Of a DNA stretch of 64,000 nt, positions 48,848 through 60,100 are shown in pieces. The DNA is from Candidatus Sphingobacterium stercorigallinarum (GTDB taxonomy: Bacteria; Bacteroidota; Bacteroidia; Sphingobacteriales; Sphingobacteriaceae): positions 1 through 64,000 of the forward strand of contig DXCW01000220.1 of the NCBI GenBank assembly GCA_019115805.1, read 5' to 3'. Numbering within the stretch: position 1 is the stretch's first letter; the number at the start of each line of letters is the position of its first letter. Below the pieces are notes generated by a model. That model worked only from the letters and a program-made list of their open reading frames with translations, was not told where the DNA came from and made no database searches. The translations under genes and the position numbers were made by a program.

Positions 48848-50485
48848 CTATTTATCTTCGCCTAGAAAAGGATAACGATAATCCGTATCGGCGACAAATG
48901 TTTCCTTGATCGTTCTCGGCGAAACCCACCGAAGTAGATTGATCATCGAACCGGCTTTATCATTGGTTCCCGATCCTCTCGCCCCCCCGAATGGTTGCTG
49001 TCCTACAACCGCTCCAGTACACTTGTCGTTGATATAGAAGTTCCCTGCACAGTTTCGAAGTGCATAAGTGGCTTCATCGATAGCATAACGGCACTGCGAG
49101 ATAATCGATCCGGTTAAGGCATACGGCGAGGTGGAATCCACCAATTTCAACGTTTCCTCCCAGTTTGATTCCTCGTAAATGTAAATCGTTAACACCGGCC
49201 CAAAAAGTTCTTCCTGCATGGTTTCATAATCTGGCGTTTTGGCCAAAATTACCGTCGGGTGAATGAAATACCCCTTTGCCTTATCGTATTTCCCTCCGAT
49301 AATCACTTCGGCATCGGCAGATGCTTCTGCTCTATCGATATACTTGGTAATCTTATCGAAGGCTTTTTCATCGATAACCGCATTGATGAAGTTTCCGAAA
49401 TCTTCCGTACCACCAATCTTAAAAGATGCGATATCGCGCTCCATACGCTTTTTCAACTCCGGCCAAAGCGACTTTGGAATATACGCTCTAGAGGCTGCCG
49501 AACATTTTTGGCCCTGAAACTCAAACGCACCTCGCACCAGGGCGTTATTTAACACGTCTATATCAGCCGACTCATGAGCTAAAATAAAATCCTTTCCTCC
49601 TGTCTCACCGACAATACGTGGATAAGACTTGTAAAGGTGGATGTTTTCCCCTATCGTTTTCCAAATATCCTGGAAAACGCCTGTTGATCCTGTAAAGTGA
49701 ATCCCAGCAAAATCACGGTGCTTGAAGATAACCTCCCCTGCATCCGGTCCAGATACATAGACTAGATTAATCACCCCATTGGGTACACCAGCTTCGCGAA
49801 ATACTTTCATCAATACATTTGCCGAGTAAACTTGGGTATTGGCTGGCTTCCATACCACCACATTTCCCATCATCGCGACACTGGTTGGCAGATTCCCAGC
49901 AATAGCTGTAAAGTTGAACGGCGTCAGCGCAAAAACAAAACCTTCTAGGGGACGCTGTTCCACCCGGTTCCAAAAATTCTTCGGACTGATTGGTGGCTGC
50001 TGTTGATAAATCTCGGTCATGTATTGGACATTAAACCGAAGAAAATCCGCAATTTCGCAAGCCGAGTCAATTTCAGCCTGGAAAGCGTTCTTCGATTGGC
50101 CCAGCATGGTCGCGGCGTTCAATTCGTAACGGTATTTGGTGGAGATCAGTTCTGCGGCTTTAAGAAAAATAGCAGCACGTTGCTCCCAAGGTAATTTTTC
50201 CCAATCTTCTTTGGCCGCCAACGCTGCATCGATCGCATCGGCGACGTGCTGCTTGGTTCCCTGGCTAAAATACCCCAGAACGTGTTGATGGTCGTGAGGA
50301 GGAGCTAACTTCACCTTCTTCTCGGTATGGACTTCTTGATCCCCAATGTACATGGGTATATCAACCTGCGCCGATCTTGCTGCCTCGATAGCAGCCTTCA
50401 GAAGTGTTCTTTCCTTTGTTCCTGGAGCATAGGAATAGATCGGTTCATTGACCGCTTCTGGAACATTAAAAAATCCCTTTAACAT
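48848..50485 (-). CDS. pruA: L-glutamate gamma-semialdehyde dehydrogenase (P5C dehydrogenase)
   Basis: FTGSTGVFQDIWKTI, VGETGGKDFI, FEFQGQKCSAASRAYIP, QPFGGARGSGTNDKAG. Confidence 0.95.
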   Translation of the reverse strand: MLKGFFNVPEAVNEPIYSYAPGTKERTLLKAAIEAARSAQVDIPMYIGDQEVHTEKKVKLAPPHDHQHVLGYFSQGTKQHVADAIDAALAAKEDWEKLPWEQRAAIFLKAAELISTKYRYELNAATMLGQSKNAFQAEIDSACEIADFLRFNVQYMTEIYQQQPPISPKNFWNRVEQRPLEGFVFALTPFNFTAIAGNLPTSVAMMGNVVVWKPANTQVYSANVLMKVFREAGVPNGVINLVYVSGPDAGEVIFKHRDFAGIHFTGSTGVFQDIWKTIGENIHLYKSYPRIVGETGGKDFILAHESADIDVLNNALVRGAFEFQGQKCSAASRAYIPKSLWPELKKRMERDIASFKIGGTEDFGNFINAVIDEKAFDKITKYIDRAEASADAEVIIGGKYDKAKGYFIHPTVILAKTPDYETMQEELFGPVLTIYIYEESNWEETLKLVDSTSPYALTGSIISQCRYAIDEATYALRNCAGNFYINDKCTGAVVGQQPFGGARGSGTNDKAGSMINLLRWVSPRTIKETFVADTDYRYPFLGEDK

Positions 50486-50631
50486 AATAATAACGATTTA
50501 ATTAAATAATCAAGCGCCCTGGCCACGCGCGGGGGTGGATGGTCGTCTTCATGGACCGATTTAAACCCGCGGCTGACGATGGGAAATTCGCTAATCAAAA
50601 GTAAGATAAGCGGCGACGTTGGAAAAAACAT
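50479..50631 (-). CDS. putative upstream ORF overlapping pruA start, 50 codons
   Basis: MFFPTSPLILLLISEFPIVSRGFKSVHEDDHPPPRVARALDYLIKSLLLC*; stop overlaps pruA start as ATGTTAA. Confidence 0.35.
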   Translation of the reverse strand: MFFPTSPLILLLISEFPIVSRGFKSVHEDDHPPPRVARALDYLIKSLLLC

Positions 50632-50660
50632 ATCTCCGCCAATAATAAACCTATTTTGTC

Positions 50661-50693
50661 CAAATATATTGAAAACTGATAAAATACAACAAA
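50661..50693 (-). promoter_or_regulatory. predicted pruA promoter (TTTG-N21-TATATTTG)
   Basis: Minus-strand TATATTTG with upstream TTTG; implies about 170-nt leader. Confidence 0.5.
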
Positions 50694-50735
50694 ATAAAAG
50701 TTTACTTTAAACCAAACGAACACTTCTAAAAATAG

Positions 50736-50763
50736 AAAAAGCGGTTCTGACGAACCGCTTTTT
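50736..50763 (-). terminator. terminator after sod
   Basis: AAAAAGCGGTTC-TGAC-GAACCGCTTTTT. Confidence 0.8.
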
Positions 50764-50789
50764 CCTCATCTTCGAAATGGAAGAAAATA

Positions 50790-51398
50790 TTATTTCGCTT
50801 CTTGATAGCGTTTAGCCACTGCGTCCCAGTTCACTACATTGAATATAGCTTCCAAATATGCCGGGCGCTTATTTTGATACTTCAGATAATAGGCGTGCTC
50901 CCAAACATCAATTCCGAAGATTGGAGTACCTTTTACCTCAGCCACATCCATCAATGGGTTGTCCTGATTCGGCGTCGAGGTGACCGCCAATTTGCCATCT
51001 TCTCCAACGATTAACCAAGACCATCCTGAGCCGAAACGTGTAGCTCCAGCTTCTTGAAGTTTCTTTTTCAATTCATCAAAAGACCCAAAAGCAGCGTCGA
51101 TCGCTTCGGCCAACTCGCCCGTTGGTGTTCCGCCTGCATTGGGGCCCAAGACTGACCAAAACAACTGATGGTTGAAATGTCCTCCACCGTTATTTCGAAC
51201 GCCCGGTCCATAGTTACTCACCTGACGGAGAATGTCCTCCAAAGATTTGTTTTCGGCATCGGTTCCAGCGATTGCTTTGTTCAAGTTATCGACATAAGCC
51301 TGATGGTGCCGCCCATGGTGAATTTCCATGGTTTCTTTGTCAATATGTGGTTCTAATGCATCTGATCCGTAGGGTAATGCTTCTAATTGAAATGCCAT
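50790..51398 (-). CDS. sodA: Fe/Mn superoxide dismutase
   Basis: [41 protein letters not shown]. Confidence 0.96.
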   Translation of the reverse strand: MAFQLEALPYGSDALEPHIDKETMEIHHGRHHQAYVDNLNKAIAGTDAENKSLEDILRQVSNYGPGVRNNGGGHFNHQLFWSVLGPNAGGTPTGELAEAIDAAFGSFDELKKKLQEAGATRFGSGWSWLIVGEDGKLAVTSTPNQDNPLMDVAEVKGTPIFGIDVWEHAYYLKYQNKRPAYLEAIFNVVNWDAVAKRYQEAK

Positions 51399-51490
51399 AA
51401 TTATAGTATTTTATTTTATTATTAATCGATACACGAATATAACGAAAAAACGCCAGAATTGTTTCCTAAAGCACGCTATTTGTGGATAAA

Positions 51491-51964
51491 TCAACGTTTA
51501 TTACGAAAAAAAGACATCATGAGCTCCGCACAGTCGGTCTCCAGTACGCCTGAGCGAACCGCCGTCTTAGGATGAAGCAACCGGTCTGTGATCTTAGAGT
51601 AGCCACGCTTTTGATCCCAGGCCCCGAAAACGATTCGGCTGATCTGTGACCAGTAGCTGGCACCAGCGCACATCACACAAGGCTCCACGGTCACATACAG
51701 TGTGCAATCTCGAAGATATTTCCCACCTAGATAATTGGCGGCCGCAGTAAAGGCTTGCATCTCGGCGTGCGCGGTCACATCATTCAACCGCTGTGTCAGA
51801 TTGTAGCCCTTTCCAATAATTTTGCCTTCACAAACGACAACCGCACCGATCGGGATTTCTTCCTCCTGATAGGCGATGCGCGCCAGCTTTAGCGCCTCCC
51901 GCATGTACAATTCGTCTGGATCCAAAGCGGCCCCGTCGGGCTCGTCAAAATGATATACTTGCAT
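51491..51964 (-). CDS. tadA: nucleoside deaminase (tRNA adenosine deaminase-like)
   Basis: DVTAHAEMQAF zinc ligand, TVEPCVMCAGA. Confidence 0.9.
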   Translation of the reverse strand: MQVYHFDEPDGAALDPDELYMREALKLARIAYQEEEIPIGAVVVCEGKIIGKGYNLTQRLNDVTAHAEMQAFTAAANYLGGKYLRDCTLYVTVEPCVMCAGASYWSQISRIVFGAWDQKRGYSKITDRLLHPKTAVRSGVLETDCAELMMSFFRNKR

Positions 51965-52311
51965 TACATTAATTTTGTTCCGTTAGGCACCTGTTGATCA
52001 ATCCCAACCAGCACGATATCGCCATTATCGTCCGCCACTCCCGTAACCAAGCACTCCGACATTCGGTTCGCAATTTGTTTGACGGGTAAGTTCACTACCG
52101 CTAAAATCTGACGCCCGATTAAGCTGGATTTATCATACCGCACGGTAATCTGTGCGGAAGATTTCCGCAGCCCCAGATCAGGCCCAAAATCGATCTCCAA
52201 CCGATACGCCGGGCGCTTCGCTTCTGGAAAATCTTCTACGCGTGTAATCGTACCCACCCGCAGATCGACTTTTTGAAAATCGCCCCGTTCAATAGTTTCC
52301 ATTATGCTCAC
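51964..52311 (-). CDS. tRNA-binding domain protein (CsaA-like)
   Basis: DFQKVDLRVGTITRVEDFPEAKRPAYRLEIDFG; SSAQITVRY. Confidence 0.9.
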   Translation of the reverse strand: MSIMETIERGDFQKVDLRVGTITRVEDFPEAKRPAYRLEIDFGPDLGLRKSSAQITVRYDKSSLIGRQILAVVNLPVKQIANRMSECLVTGVADDNGDIVLVGIDQQVPNGTKLM

Positions 52312-52523
52312 AGCCGGTTCGAATCCAAATCCTTCAACTCCTTACTCAAGGTGAACAAAACGTAGTCTCGATCACGCTTCAATCGCGTAGCCAGACGATT
52401 CAACAGCTCCTCTTCTTGGCCTTCCTGAAACTGAAGCTCGTCGTTGGTTAAATGGATATATTTACGTTGCAGTTTACGCTTCAATATAGGCCATTCATTG
52501 GCACGAATCTTGAAATTGTACAT
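52308..52523 (-). CDS. CsbD-like small protein
   Basis: NEWPILKRKLQRKYIHLTNDELQFQEGQEEELLNRL resembles the CsbD pattern. Confidence 0.55.
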   Translation of the reverse strand: MYNFKIRANEWPILKRKLQRKYIHLTNDELQFQEGQEEELLNRLATRLKRDRDYVLFTLSKELKDLDSNRL

Positions 52524-52595
52524 ATAGCTTATACTATTTATGGAATAAAAACTCTACTTTAGTAATTGTAAACAGTAAATATAGAAAAATTTGAT

Positions 52596-53180
52596 ATGAA
52601 AAAATTTTTACTTGGCTTAGCCGCTCTATTCCTTTGTGTTCAAGCCTCTCAGGCACAATTGCTTCCAAGCTTAAAGCTGGGCGTAAAGGGGGCTGTTAAT
52701 TTTTCCAGTTTAAAATCAGAAGGTCAGTGGCTAGATTCCGATACGAAAGCCGGCTTTCAATTGGGGGTATGGGGTCGCATCGGTGCTGCCGGCTTCCATG
52801 TACAACCTGAACTTTACTATGCACAGAAAAAAGCGGGTTATCAGAAAGACGACGGAACGTCTGCTGAAGCTACGTTTAAAAGTTTAGACCTACCTGTACT
52901 ATTGGGAACGCGTATTGGGCTCGGGCCGATTGGTGTACGAATTCAAGCGGGTCCGGTCTTCTCTTTCGCTCAGGACGGAAAAGTCTCCCTGTCTAATCTA
53001 ACGAATACCGAGAACTACAAAAAGACATCCACCGGTATCATCGGAGGAGTCGGTGCTGACATCAGCAAGTTTACGGTCGATTTGCGCTACGAGCACGGTC
53101 TGAACAACATTAGCCACGATAACAATCACAAGCAGCGTATCAGCATGTGGTCATTAGGAATCGGCTACTCTTTCTTATAA
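52596..53180 (+). CDS. PorT-like outer membrane beta-barrel protein
   Basis: Signal peptide, LKLGVKGAVNFSSLKSEG, FHVQPELYYAQKKAGY, DLRYEHGLNNI. Confidence 0.8.
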   Translation: MKKFLLGLAALFLCVQASQAQLLPSLKLGVKGAVNFSSLKSEGQWLDSDTKAGFQLGVWGRIGAAGFHVQPELYYAQKKAGYQKDDGTSAEATFKSLDLPVLLGTRIGLGPIGVRIQAGPVFSFAQDGKVSLSNLTNTENYKKTSTGIIGGVGADISKFTVDLRYEHGLNNISHDNNHKQRISMWSLGIGYSFL

Positions 53181-53201
53181 AATAGCAGTAATTCACACCA
53201 T

Positions 53202-53231
53202 AAGGCCCGATTTTGACAAGAATCGGGCCTT
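53202..53231 (+). terminator. terminator
   Basis: AAGGCCCGATT-N-AATCGGGCCTT. Confidence 0.7.
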
Positions 53232-53309
53232 ATTTCGTCCCTTAACCTTAGAACCATTCTAAATTAGTTGTTTTTACACATAAAACTTATGAATGTGTTA
53301 TCAATTAAA

Positions 53310-53317
53310 TAGATTTG
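53310..53317 (+). promoter_or_regulatory. -7 element TAGATTTG of sdhCAB operon
   Basis: Matches TAnnTTTG, 26 nt before ATG. Confidence 0.45.
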
Positions 53318-53343
53318 CGTACTAAATAAATTTCACATTCATA

Positions 53344-54123
53344 ATGAGTAAATCAAAGCCAGTATTAACATCTTCGCTAGGGAAGAAACTGATCATGAGC
53401 TTGACCGGATTGTTCTTATGTACATTTTTGGTAGTTCATTTGATCGGTAACCTGCAACTTTTCAAGGATGATGGAGGATATGCATTCAACACGTATGCAC
53501 ACTGGATGACCAGTTTCCCACCCATCAAAGTTGTTTCTTATCTACTTTACATTTCTGTGATCGTTCACGCTATTTTCGCCTTGATTTTGACGACGAAAAA
53601 TAAAGCGGCGCGTCCAATTGGTTACAGCCAGTACAACGGCAAGGCTGGTAGTGCTTGGAGTTCCCGGAACATGGGAATATTGGGCACCGTATTACTAGTA
53701 TTCATTATTACCCATATGCAAAATTTCTGGTACCCCTACAAATTCGGATCCACTCCATATGTGGAATACCGTACTGAAGTAGCTACCGGAAATCAAGAGA
53801 TCATCACTTCAGATGAATTGCCTTCAAGCTACAACGGTTATGTGCAAACCGAAGGTAATGGTATAGAAACCATAAAATCCAAAGACCTTTACCGTCAGGT
53901 GGCCACGACATTTCAAAACCCGCTTTTGGTTCTTTTGTATCTCGTAGGAATGGCTGCGCTATCCTTTCACTTGATTCACGGTTTTAAATCCGCTTTTCAA
54001 ACCTTGGGCTGGAGTCACCGCAGGTATAATGTCATCATTCGGTGGGTGGGCGTCTGGATTTTCGGAGTCGTTATTCCGATTCTATTTGCGTTGATGCCCT
54101 TGTATTTTTATTTTGTAAAATAG
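53344..54123 (+). CDS. sdhC: succinate dehydrogenase cytochrome b subunit
   Basis: Multi-TM, SLTGLFLCTFLVVHLIGNL, ALSFHLIHGFKSAFQTLGW. Confidence 0.92.
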   Translation: MSKSKPVLTSSLGKKLIMSLTGLFLCTFLVVHLIGNLQLFKDDGGYAFNTYAHWMTSFPPIKVVSYLLYISVIVHAIFALILTTKNKAARPIGYSQYNGKAGSAWSSRNMGILGTVLLVFIITHMQNFWYPYKFGSTPYVEYRTEVATGNQEIITSDELPSSYNGYVQTEGNGIETIKSKDLYRQVATTFQNPLLVLLYLVGMAALSFHLIHGFKSAFQTLGWSHRRYNVIIRWVGVWIFGVVIPILFALMPLYFYFVK

Positions 54124-54172
54124 GTTATTTACAGACGTAGCGTTTAGCGAAGTCTTATAAATAAATTAGCAT

Positions 54173-56107
54173 ATGTTAGATTCAAAAGTACCCGCAGGCC
54201 CTTTGGCCGAGAAGTGGTCAAAACATAAATTCGATATGAAGCTGGTTAACCCGGCCAACAAACGTAAATTCACCATCTTGGTAGTGGGAACGGGGTTGGC
54301 AGGTGCATCAGCTGCAGCTTCACTCGCTGAGTTAGGCTATAACGTGAAGACATTCTGCTATCAGGATTCTCCTAGACGTGCACACTCGATCGCGGCACAG
54401 GGGGGGATTAATGCAGCAAAAAATTACCAAAACGATGGCGACTCGGTGTATCGCTTATTCTACGACACCATTAAAGGGGGAGATTACCGAGCACGTGAGG
54501 CTAACGTATATCGCTTGGCGGAGGTTTCCGTCAACATTATCGATCAATGTGTGGCGCAAGGTGTGCCATTCGCACGTGATTATGGCGGTTTATTAGACAA
54601 CCGTTCGTTTGGTGGAGCGCAGGTCTCCCGTACCTTTTATGCACGGGGTCAAACGGGACAGCAATTGCTTTTAGGAGCGTATTCAGCGCTTAACCGCCAA
54701 ATTAAGAAAGGCAAAGTGCAATCCTATACCCGCCACGAGATGTTGGATTTGGTGAAAATTGATGGCGAGGCTCGTGGAATCATTACTCGGGATTTAATCT
54801 CCGGCAAAATTGAATCGCACGAAGGACACGCCGTTCTGTTATGTACCGGTGGTTATGGGAACGTATTTTTCCTTTCGACCAATGCCATGGGGTGTAATGT
54901 CACCGCGGCTTGGCGCGCACATAAACGTGGGGCATTCTTTGCCAATCCATGTTATACGCAAATTCACCCTACCTGTATTCCAGTAACTGGTGATCATCAG
55001 TCTAAGCTGACGCTGATGTCAGAATCACTTCGTAATGATGGTCGTGTATGGGTTCCGAAGACTGTAGAATTAGCGGAAAAACTACGTAATGGACAGTTGA
55101 AGCCGCGCGACATTAAGGAAGAGGACAGAGATTATTATTTGGAACGTAAATATCCTTCTTTCGGTAACTTAGTTCCTCGTGACGTGGCGTCTCGTAATGC
55201 CAAGGAGATGGTGGATGACGGGCGCGGTGTAGGAAAAACGGGCGTCGCCGTCTATCTCGATTTCGCGGATGCTATCCAACGTTTAGGTCGTGATGTCGTA
55301 GAGGCGAAATACGGAAACCTTTTCGACATGTACTTCCAGATTACAGACGAGAATCCGTACGAGCAACCGATGCGTATCTACCCAGCGGTACACTATACCA
55401 TGGGCGGTCTATGGGTTGACTACAACCTGATGAGTACGGTTCCAGGACTGTACTGTTTAGGTGAAGCTAACTTTTCAGACCACGGTGCGAATCGCTTAGG
55501 AGCTTCGGCTTTGATGCAGGGATTATCGGACGGGTATTTTGTGATTCCGTATACTGTTGGTGACTACTTGGCAAAAATCGGTAACTTTAATCCGGTAGAT
55601 AAAAATCATCCAGCCTTCGAACAAACCCGTAAGGAAGTGGAAGATCGGATCAACAAACTGCTTTCACTTAAAGGCAGCAAAACGGTTGATGATATCCATA
55701 AAAAACTGGGGCACATTATGTGGGAATATTGTGGAATGGCGCGTTCAGCGGAAGGCTTAAAAAAAGCAAAGGGTCTGATTGCGGAACTTCGAAAAGAGTT
55801 CTGGGAAGACGTCTCTGTTTTAGGTCAAAATGAAGAACTGAACATGTCATTGGAGAAAGCCGGCCGTGTGGCTGACTTTTTAGAACTAGGTGAACTGATG
55901 GTGGACGATGCCCTTAACAGAGCGGAATCCTGTGGTGGACACTTCCGTTTAGAATCGCAGACGGAAGAAGGTGAGGCAAAACGTAATGACGAGGAATTCA
56001 CTTACGTTTCCGCTTGGGAATACCAAGGCGATGACCAAGCCGCAGTGCTTCATAAAGAAGACCTGGTATTTGAAAATGTCGAATTAACACAAAGAAGTTA
56101 TAAATAA
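54173..56107 (+). CDS. sdhA: succinate dehydrogenase/fumarate reductase flavoprotein subunit
   Basis: [20 protein letters not shown] site; [12 protein letters not shown]. Confidence 0.97.
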   Translation: MLDSKVPAGPLAEKWSKHKFDMKLVNPANKRKFTILVVGTGLAGASAAASLAELGYNVKTFCYQDSPRRAHSIAAQGGINAAKNYQNDGDSVYRLFYDTIKGGDYRAREANVYRLAEVSVNIIDQCVAQGVPFARDYGGLLDNRSFGGAQVSRTFYARGQTGQQLLLGAYSALNRQIKKGKVQSYTRHEMLDLVKIDGEARGIITRDLISGKIESHEGHAVLLCTGGYGNVFFLSTNAMGCNVTAAWRAHKRGAFFANPCYTQIHPTCIPVTGDHQSKLTLMSESLRNDGRVWVPKTVELAEKLRNGQLKPRDIKEEDRDYYLERKYPSFGNLVPRDVASRNAKEMVDDGRGVGKTGVAVYLDFADAIQRLGRDVVEAKYGNLFDMYFQITDENPYEQPMRIYPAVHYTMGGLWVDYNLMSTVPGLYCLGEANFSDHGANRLGASALMQGLSDGYFVIPYTVGDYLAKIGNFNPVDKNHPAFEQTRKEVEDRINKLLSLKGSKTVDDIHKKLGHIMWEYCGMARSAEGLKKAKGLIAELRKEFWEDVSVLGQNEELNMSLEKAGRVADFLELGELMVDDALNRAESCGGHFRLESQTEEGEAKRNDEEFTYVSAWEYQGDDQAAVLHKEDLVFENVELTQRSYK

Positions 56108-56110
56108 TGC

Positions 56111-56137
56111 CAAGAGACTCGTCTATCGAGTCTCTTG
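56111..56137 (+). promoter_or_regulatory. perfect hairpin in the sdhA-sdhB spacer
   Basis: CAAGAGACTCG-TCTAT-CGAGTCTCTTG, 11-bp stem, no T-tract. Confidence 0.7.
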
Positions 56138-56155
56138 ACACTCAATTATATTATC

Positions 56156-56926
56156 ATGAGTGCACATATGAATTTAACGCTAAAAGTTTGGCGTCAAAAA
56201 AACATAAATGACAAAGGGCAATTCGTGACCTATCAAGCAAAAGATATTGCTGACGACATGTCGTTTCTCGAAATGCTTGATGTGGTAAATGAAGAGTTGA
56301 CTCGCAAAGGAGAAGATCCTATTTATTTCGACCACGACTGTCGCGAAGGAATTTGTGGCATGTGTTCATTGGTAATCAATGGACGCCCGCATGGTCCTAA
56401 ATACGGCATTACTACCTGCCAATTGCACATGCGATCGTTCCACGATGGCCAAACGATCGTCATTGAGCCTTGGCGTGCCGCTGCGTTTCCGGTATTGAAA
56501 GATTTGGCGGTAGACCGCACTTCTTTCGAACGCATCCAGCAAGCTGGTGGATACGTGAGTGTGAATACGGGAGGTGTTCCCGACGCCAACAATATACCGG
56601 TACCTAAGCGCATCGCTGATGAGGCCTTTGAAGCGGCAACCTGTATCGGTTGTGGAGCTTGTGTTGCGGCTTGTAAAAATGCATCGGCTATGTTATTTGT
56701 GTCGGCTAAAATCTCTCAATTTGCCTTATTACCGCAAGGACAGACCGAACGCTACGAACGTGCCATGGCGATGATCGATCAAATGGATGCGGAAGGCTTT
56801 GGAAACTGTACCAACACCGGTGCATGCGAAGCCGAATGTCCAAAAGGGATTAAACTGACAAATATTGCACGTATGAATCGGGAATACCTTACGGCTAAGC
56901 TTTTCCGTCAAGAAGAAGTACATTAA
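56156..56926 (+). CDS. sdhB: succinate dehydrogenase/fumarate reductase iron-sulfur subunit
   Basis: [53 protein letters not shown]. Confidence 0.97.
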   Translation: MSAHMNLTLKVWRQKNINDKGQFVTYQAKDIADDMSFLEMLDVVNEELTRKGEDPIYFDHDCREGICGMCSLVINGRPHGPKYGITTCQLHMRSFHDGQTIVIEPWRAAAFPVLKDLAVDRTSFERIQQAGGYVSVNTGGVPDANNIPVPKRIADEAFEAATCIGCGACVAACKNASAMLFVSAKISQFALLPQGQTERYERAMAMIDQMDAEGFGNCTNTGACEAECPKGIKLTNIARMNREYLTAKLFRQEEVH

Positions 56927-56962
56927 GTGGAGGTAACCGTCAACTAGACGGGCAATATATCC

Positions 56963-57010
56963 AGCAATAAAAAACTCTTCGTCTATCTAGACGAAGAGTT
57001 TTTTATTGCT
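56963..57010 (+). terminator. very long perfect-stem terminator after sdhB
   Basis: AGCAATAAAAAACTCTTCGTCTA-TC-TAGACGAAGAGTTTTTTATTGCT, 23-bp perfect inverted repeat. Confidence 0.88.
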
Positions 57011-57139
57011 ATAGTCTCATCTTCTCCGCCCCCCTACTGTGTAAAAAATTAACGTTTCGCCAGAAAAAAATTGTAATTTACGTTTTTCAAAGACGCAATA
57101 AAACGAACAAAAACCTAAAGCCTTCTAGACTGTACAGCG

Positions 57140-60100
57140 ATGGGCAATAAAATAAGAATTCTTCTACTCATATTAACTGTGTCCTTTCTAGCAACCGCCA
57201 TCATGATAAATAACATGGTGACCGACGATGATATGCTGGAACTGGACACCCGGACACTGGCAAAAAATGTCCATAAGCAGGAGGATCTAATCGACAAGGT
57301 ATTTGCCGATTCATCGTTGATGAAAGCTTTCGTCAATGTGGAGGTATATCCTTCGCAGGTTCTAGAACTCACCAAAGCATATCGAGACAAACACCGGATT
57401 TTCTTCTACATCTATAAGGATCATAAACCCGTCTTTTGGAACACCAATATTTATGTCCCGCATACCGATGTAGGAATACAGGCTGACGCCGTTTATATTC
57501 AAGAAGACGGCCGATCGTTTATCGTTAAACGTAAGATTCTGACTAGGAATACCACCGTACTCGCGCTGATTCCCGTGAAAACACATTTCCCGGTTAGTAA
57601 CGAGTATTTGCCAAACTCATTTTCTTCCCGTCTGATCAAGACCAATAACCTGACTATCGCGGATTATACAGATTCCGAACAGATACGAAACATTTACAGC
57701 AAGGATGGGTCCTACTTGTTTTCTGTTCGGCTCAACCAGGGTAAACACGATAATATTTTTATGGATATCCAGTTTCTCTGCTGGATTTTCGCATCCATCT
57801 GCTTTATCATTCTGGTGAACAATATTTGTTTAATGTGGGCCAAGAACGGTCATCCCTGGGCCTCAGTGGTGCTGTTCACGCTGACCTTAATTTTCACCCG
57901 CTATATCGATCTGAACACCAACTGGCTCGCCTCTACGTCCAGTTTAGGCTTATTTGACCCGAAATATTATGCCTATAATCCGGTATTGCCGAATCTGTGG
58001 GCCTTTTTTATGACGACTGTCTCCATTGGTTGGCTCGTTCTGTACTGTCGAAGCATCTTACCGCATCTCAAAGAACAACTCAATCGCATTCCATTAAAGT
58101 TCGCTTCCATCGTGTCCTTTCTGGCTTTATTGAGTGTCTACTTTATCAGTAATCTCCTGTTTTTCCATATCGCTACACTGATCACTAACAGCACGGCGGT
58201 CAATATGGATTTGACTAATTTACTCTCCTTCGACGGATACAGTTGGCTGAATATGTTGATATTCTGTATCAATATGGTCATCCTGCTCTATTTTATCGAG
58301 ACCGTAGTCAGTATCCTTCGATCCCTGCTTCCCAATAAGATTTCCTTTTTAAATGTTCAACTCATTACGTTGGTCACCGCCATTGTACTGAATGCACTTA
58401 TCATAGGTGATAACGTCATTTTCAACATTTTTTTGGGCGGCATTATTATGCTCCGAGCCTACAGCAAAGTAACCGTTAATTTGGCCGTTTCCACCTTTAT
58501 CCTAACCTTGGTATTTCTAGCCTTTATGACCACCTCGGTCTACATGTTAGCCATCAAGGATAAAATGCAGCGGGAGATGCAAATCTCCGTCAACCAATTG
58601 GACGCAGAAGACGACTTAAATGCCACCGCGTTGTTTGCAGAAATCGAAGAAGATCTCATCAACGATCGACGGCTCCGACAATTGTTCGCCATCAGTTTAC
58701 CTCATACCCAAACGGATATTATCAACGAATACATCAAGACAAATTATTTTAGCGGTTATCTCTCCAAATTCGAGTTCAACGGGTATTATTATTTCAATGA
58801 TCGGCCTTTAGCCGATTACCCGAACGATAAAATCGGTGAATATCGCGAAAAAGTCATCAACAACTCGACCAAAGTTCAACAAACAGAGAACTTCTATCGA
58901 GTTCGGAGTGAACTGGGCACGCATGAATACTTTCTGCAATTCGACATCCCCTTTAGTGACGCCAATAATGAACAGATCGTTCAAGTATTTGTCAATTTGA
59001 AAAATAGAGCGTTTGGGACGGCGATGCCCTACCCGGTTATTTTATCCGATAGCAAAACAGAGTTTATTCGAAATTACCAAAACAATTCCTCTTCATTCGC
59101 TCTATATAGGGATGGGAATCTGGTGACGCAAAACGGCCCGTTTACTTACCCCAATACAGATGATGTATTTGGAGGGCGTATGCAACAGTACGTCACGCTA
59201 GAGGATTACAATGGCTATTTCAACGTGATTTACAAACCGGATGAGCACACCACATTGGTTGTCAGCACAGAACAACTCAGCTTGTGGCAGTCGGTCGCCG
59301 TATTTTCATTTCTATTTTTATGTCTATATATCTATTTCCTCCTATTCGGCGCAACCACTTACGCGATCGGACTTGTTACCCACAAATCGTTTAGTCTACG
59401 TAGCGTCCGCTACCAGTTCAAATTGATCCTCAATCGCATTCAGTACAGTACGCGTATTCAGACCATGATCATCGGAGTCGTCATTTTTTCGGTGCTCACC
59501 TCCGGCCTCATCTCTTTCATCAGTATCTCCGGACAACTGGAAAAGTCCAAAGTACAGCAACGATTGAATTATGTATTGGATGTGGCCAAGAAGATTGAAA
59601 ACAACACCGCTACCGCATTTAGCAATTCCGAGAGCCACATTCGGGAGATTGTAAAGCAATTATCCGAGAGTTCGGTAACGGACTTTAACTTGTATAATAA
59701 AAATGGCAAACTGATTTACACTTCGCAACCGCGCATTTACGACATGGGATTGCTGTCGGAGTTTATCAACCCCGTCGCTTTTAACAATTTAAACGTATTG
59801 AAAAAGACGGATTCATTTATTAAAGAGCGGATGGTTTTCTTTGAGTATAATTCCAGTTACGCGACCATCAAAAACAACGAGTACAATACCGTTTTGTTCT
59901 TGAACATCCCGTATTTCACCTCTAGCGAAGAGGAAAATGAAAGCCAAAACCTGCTACTCAACACCTTATTGAACATCTATACCATCATTATCTTGGCTTT
60001 AGGGTTTTTAACTGTAATGATTGCCAACGCCATTACGAAGCCGCTGAGCCTGATCGGTCAGAAACTGTCCCAAACCATGTTCAGCAACAAACCCAATGAG

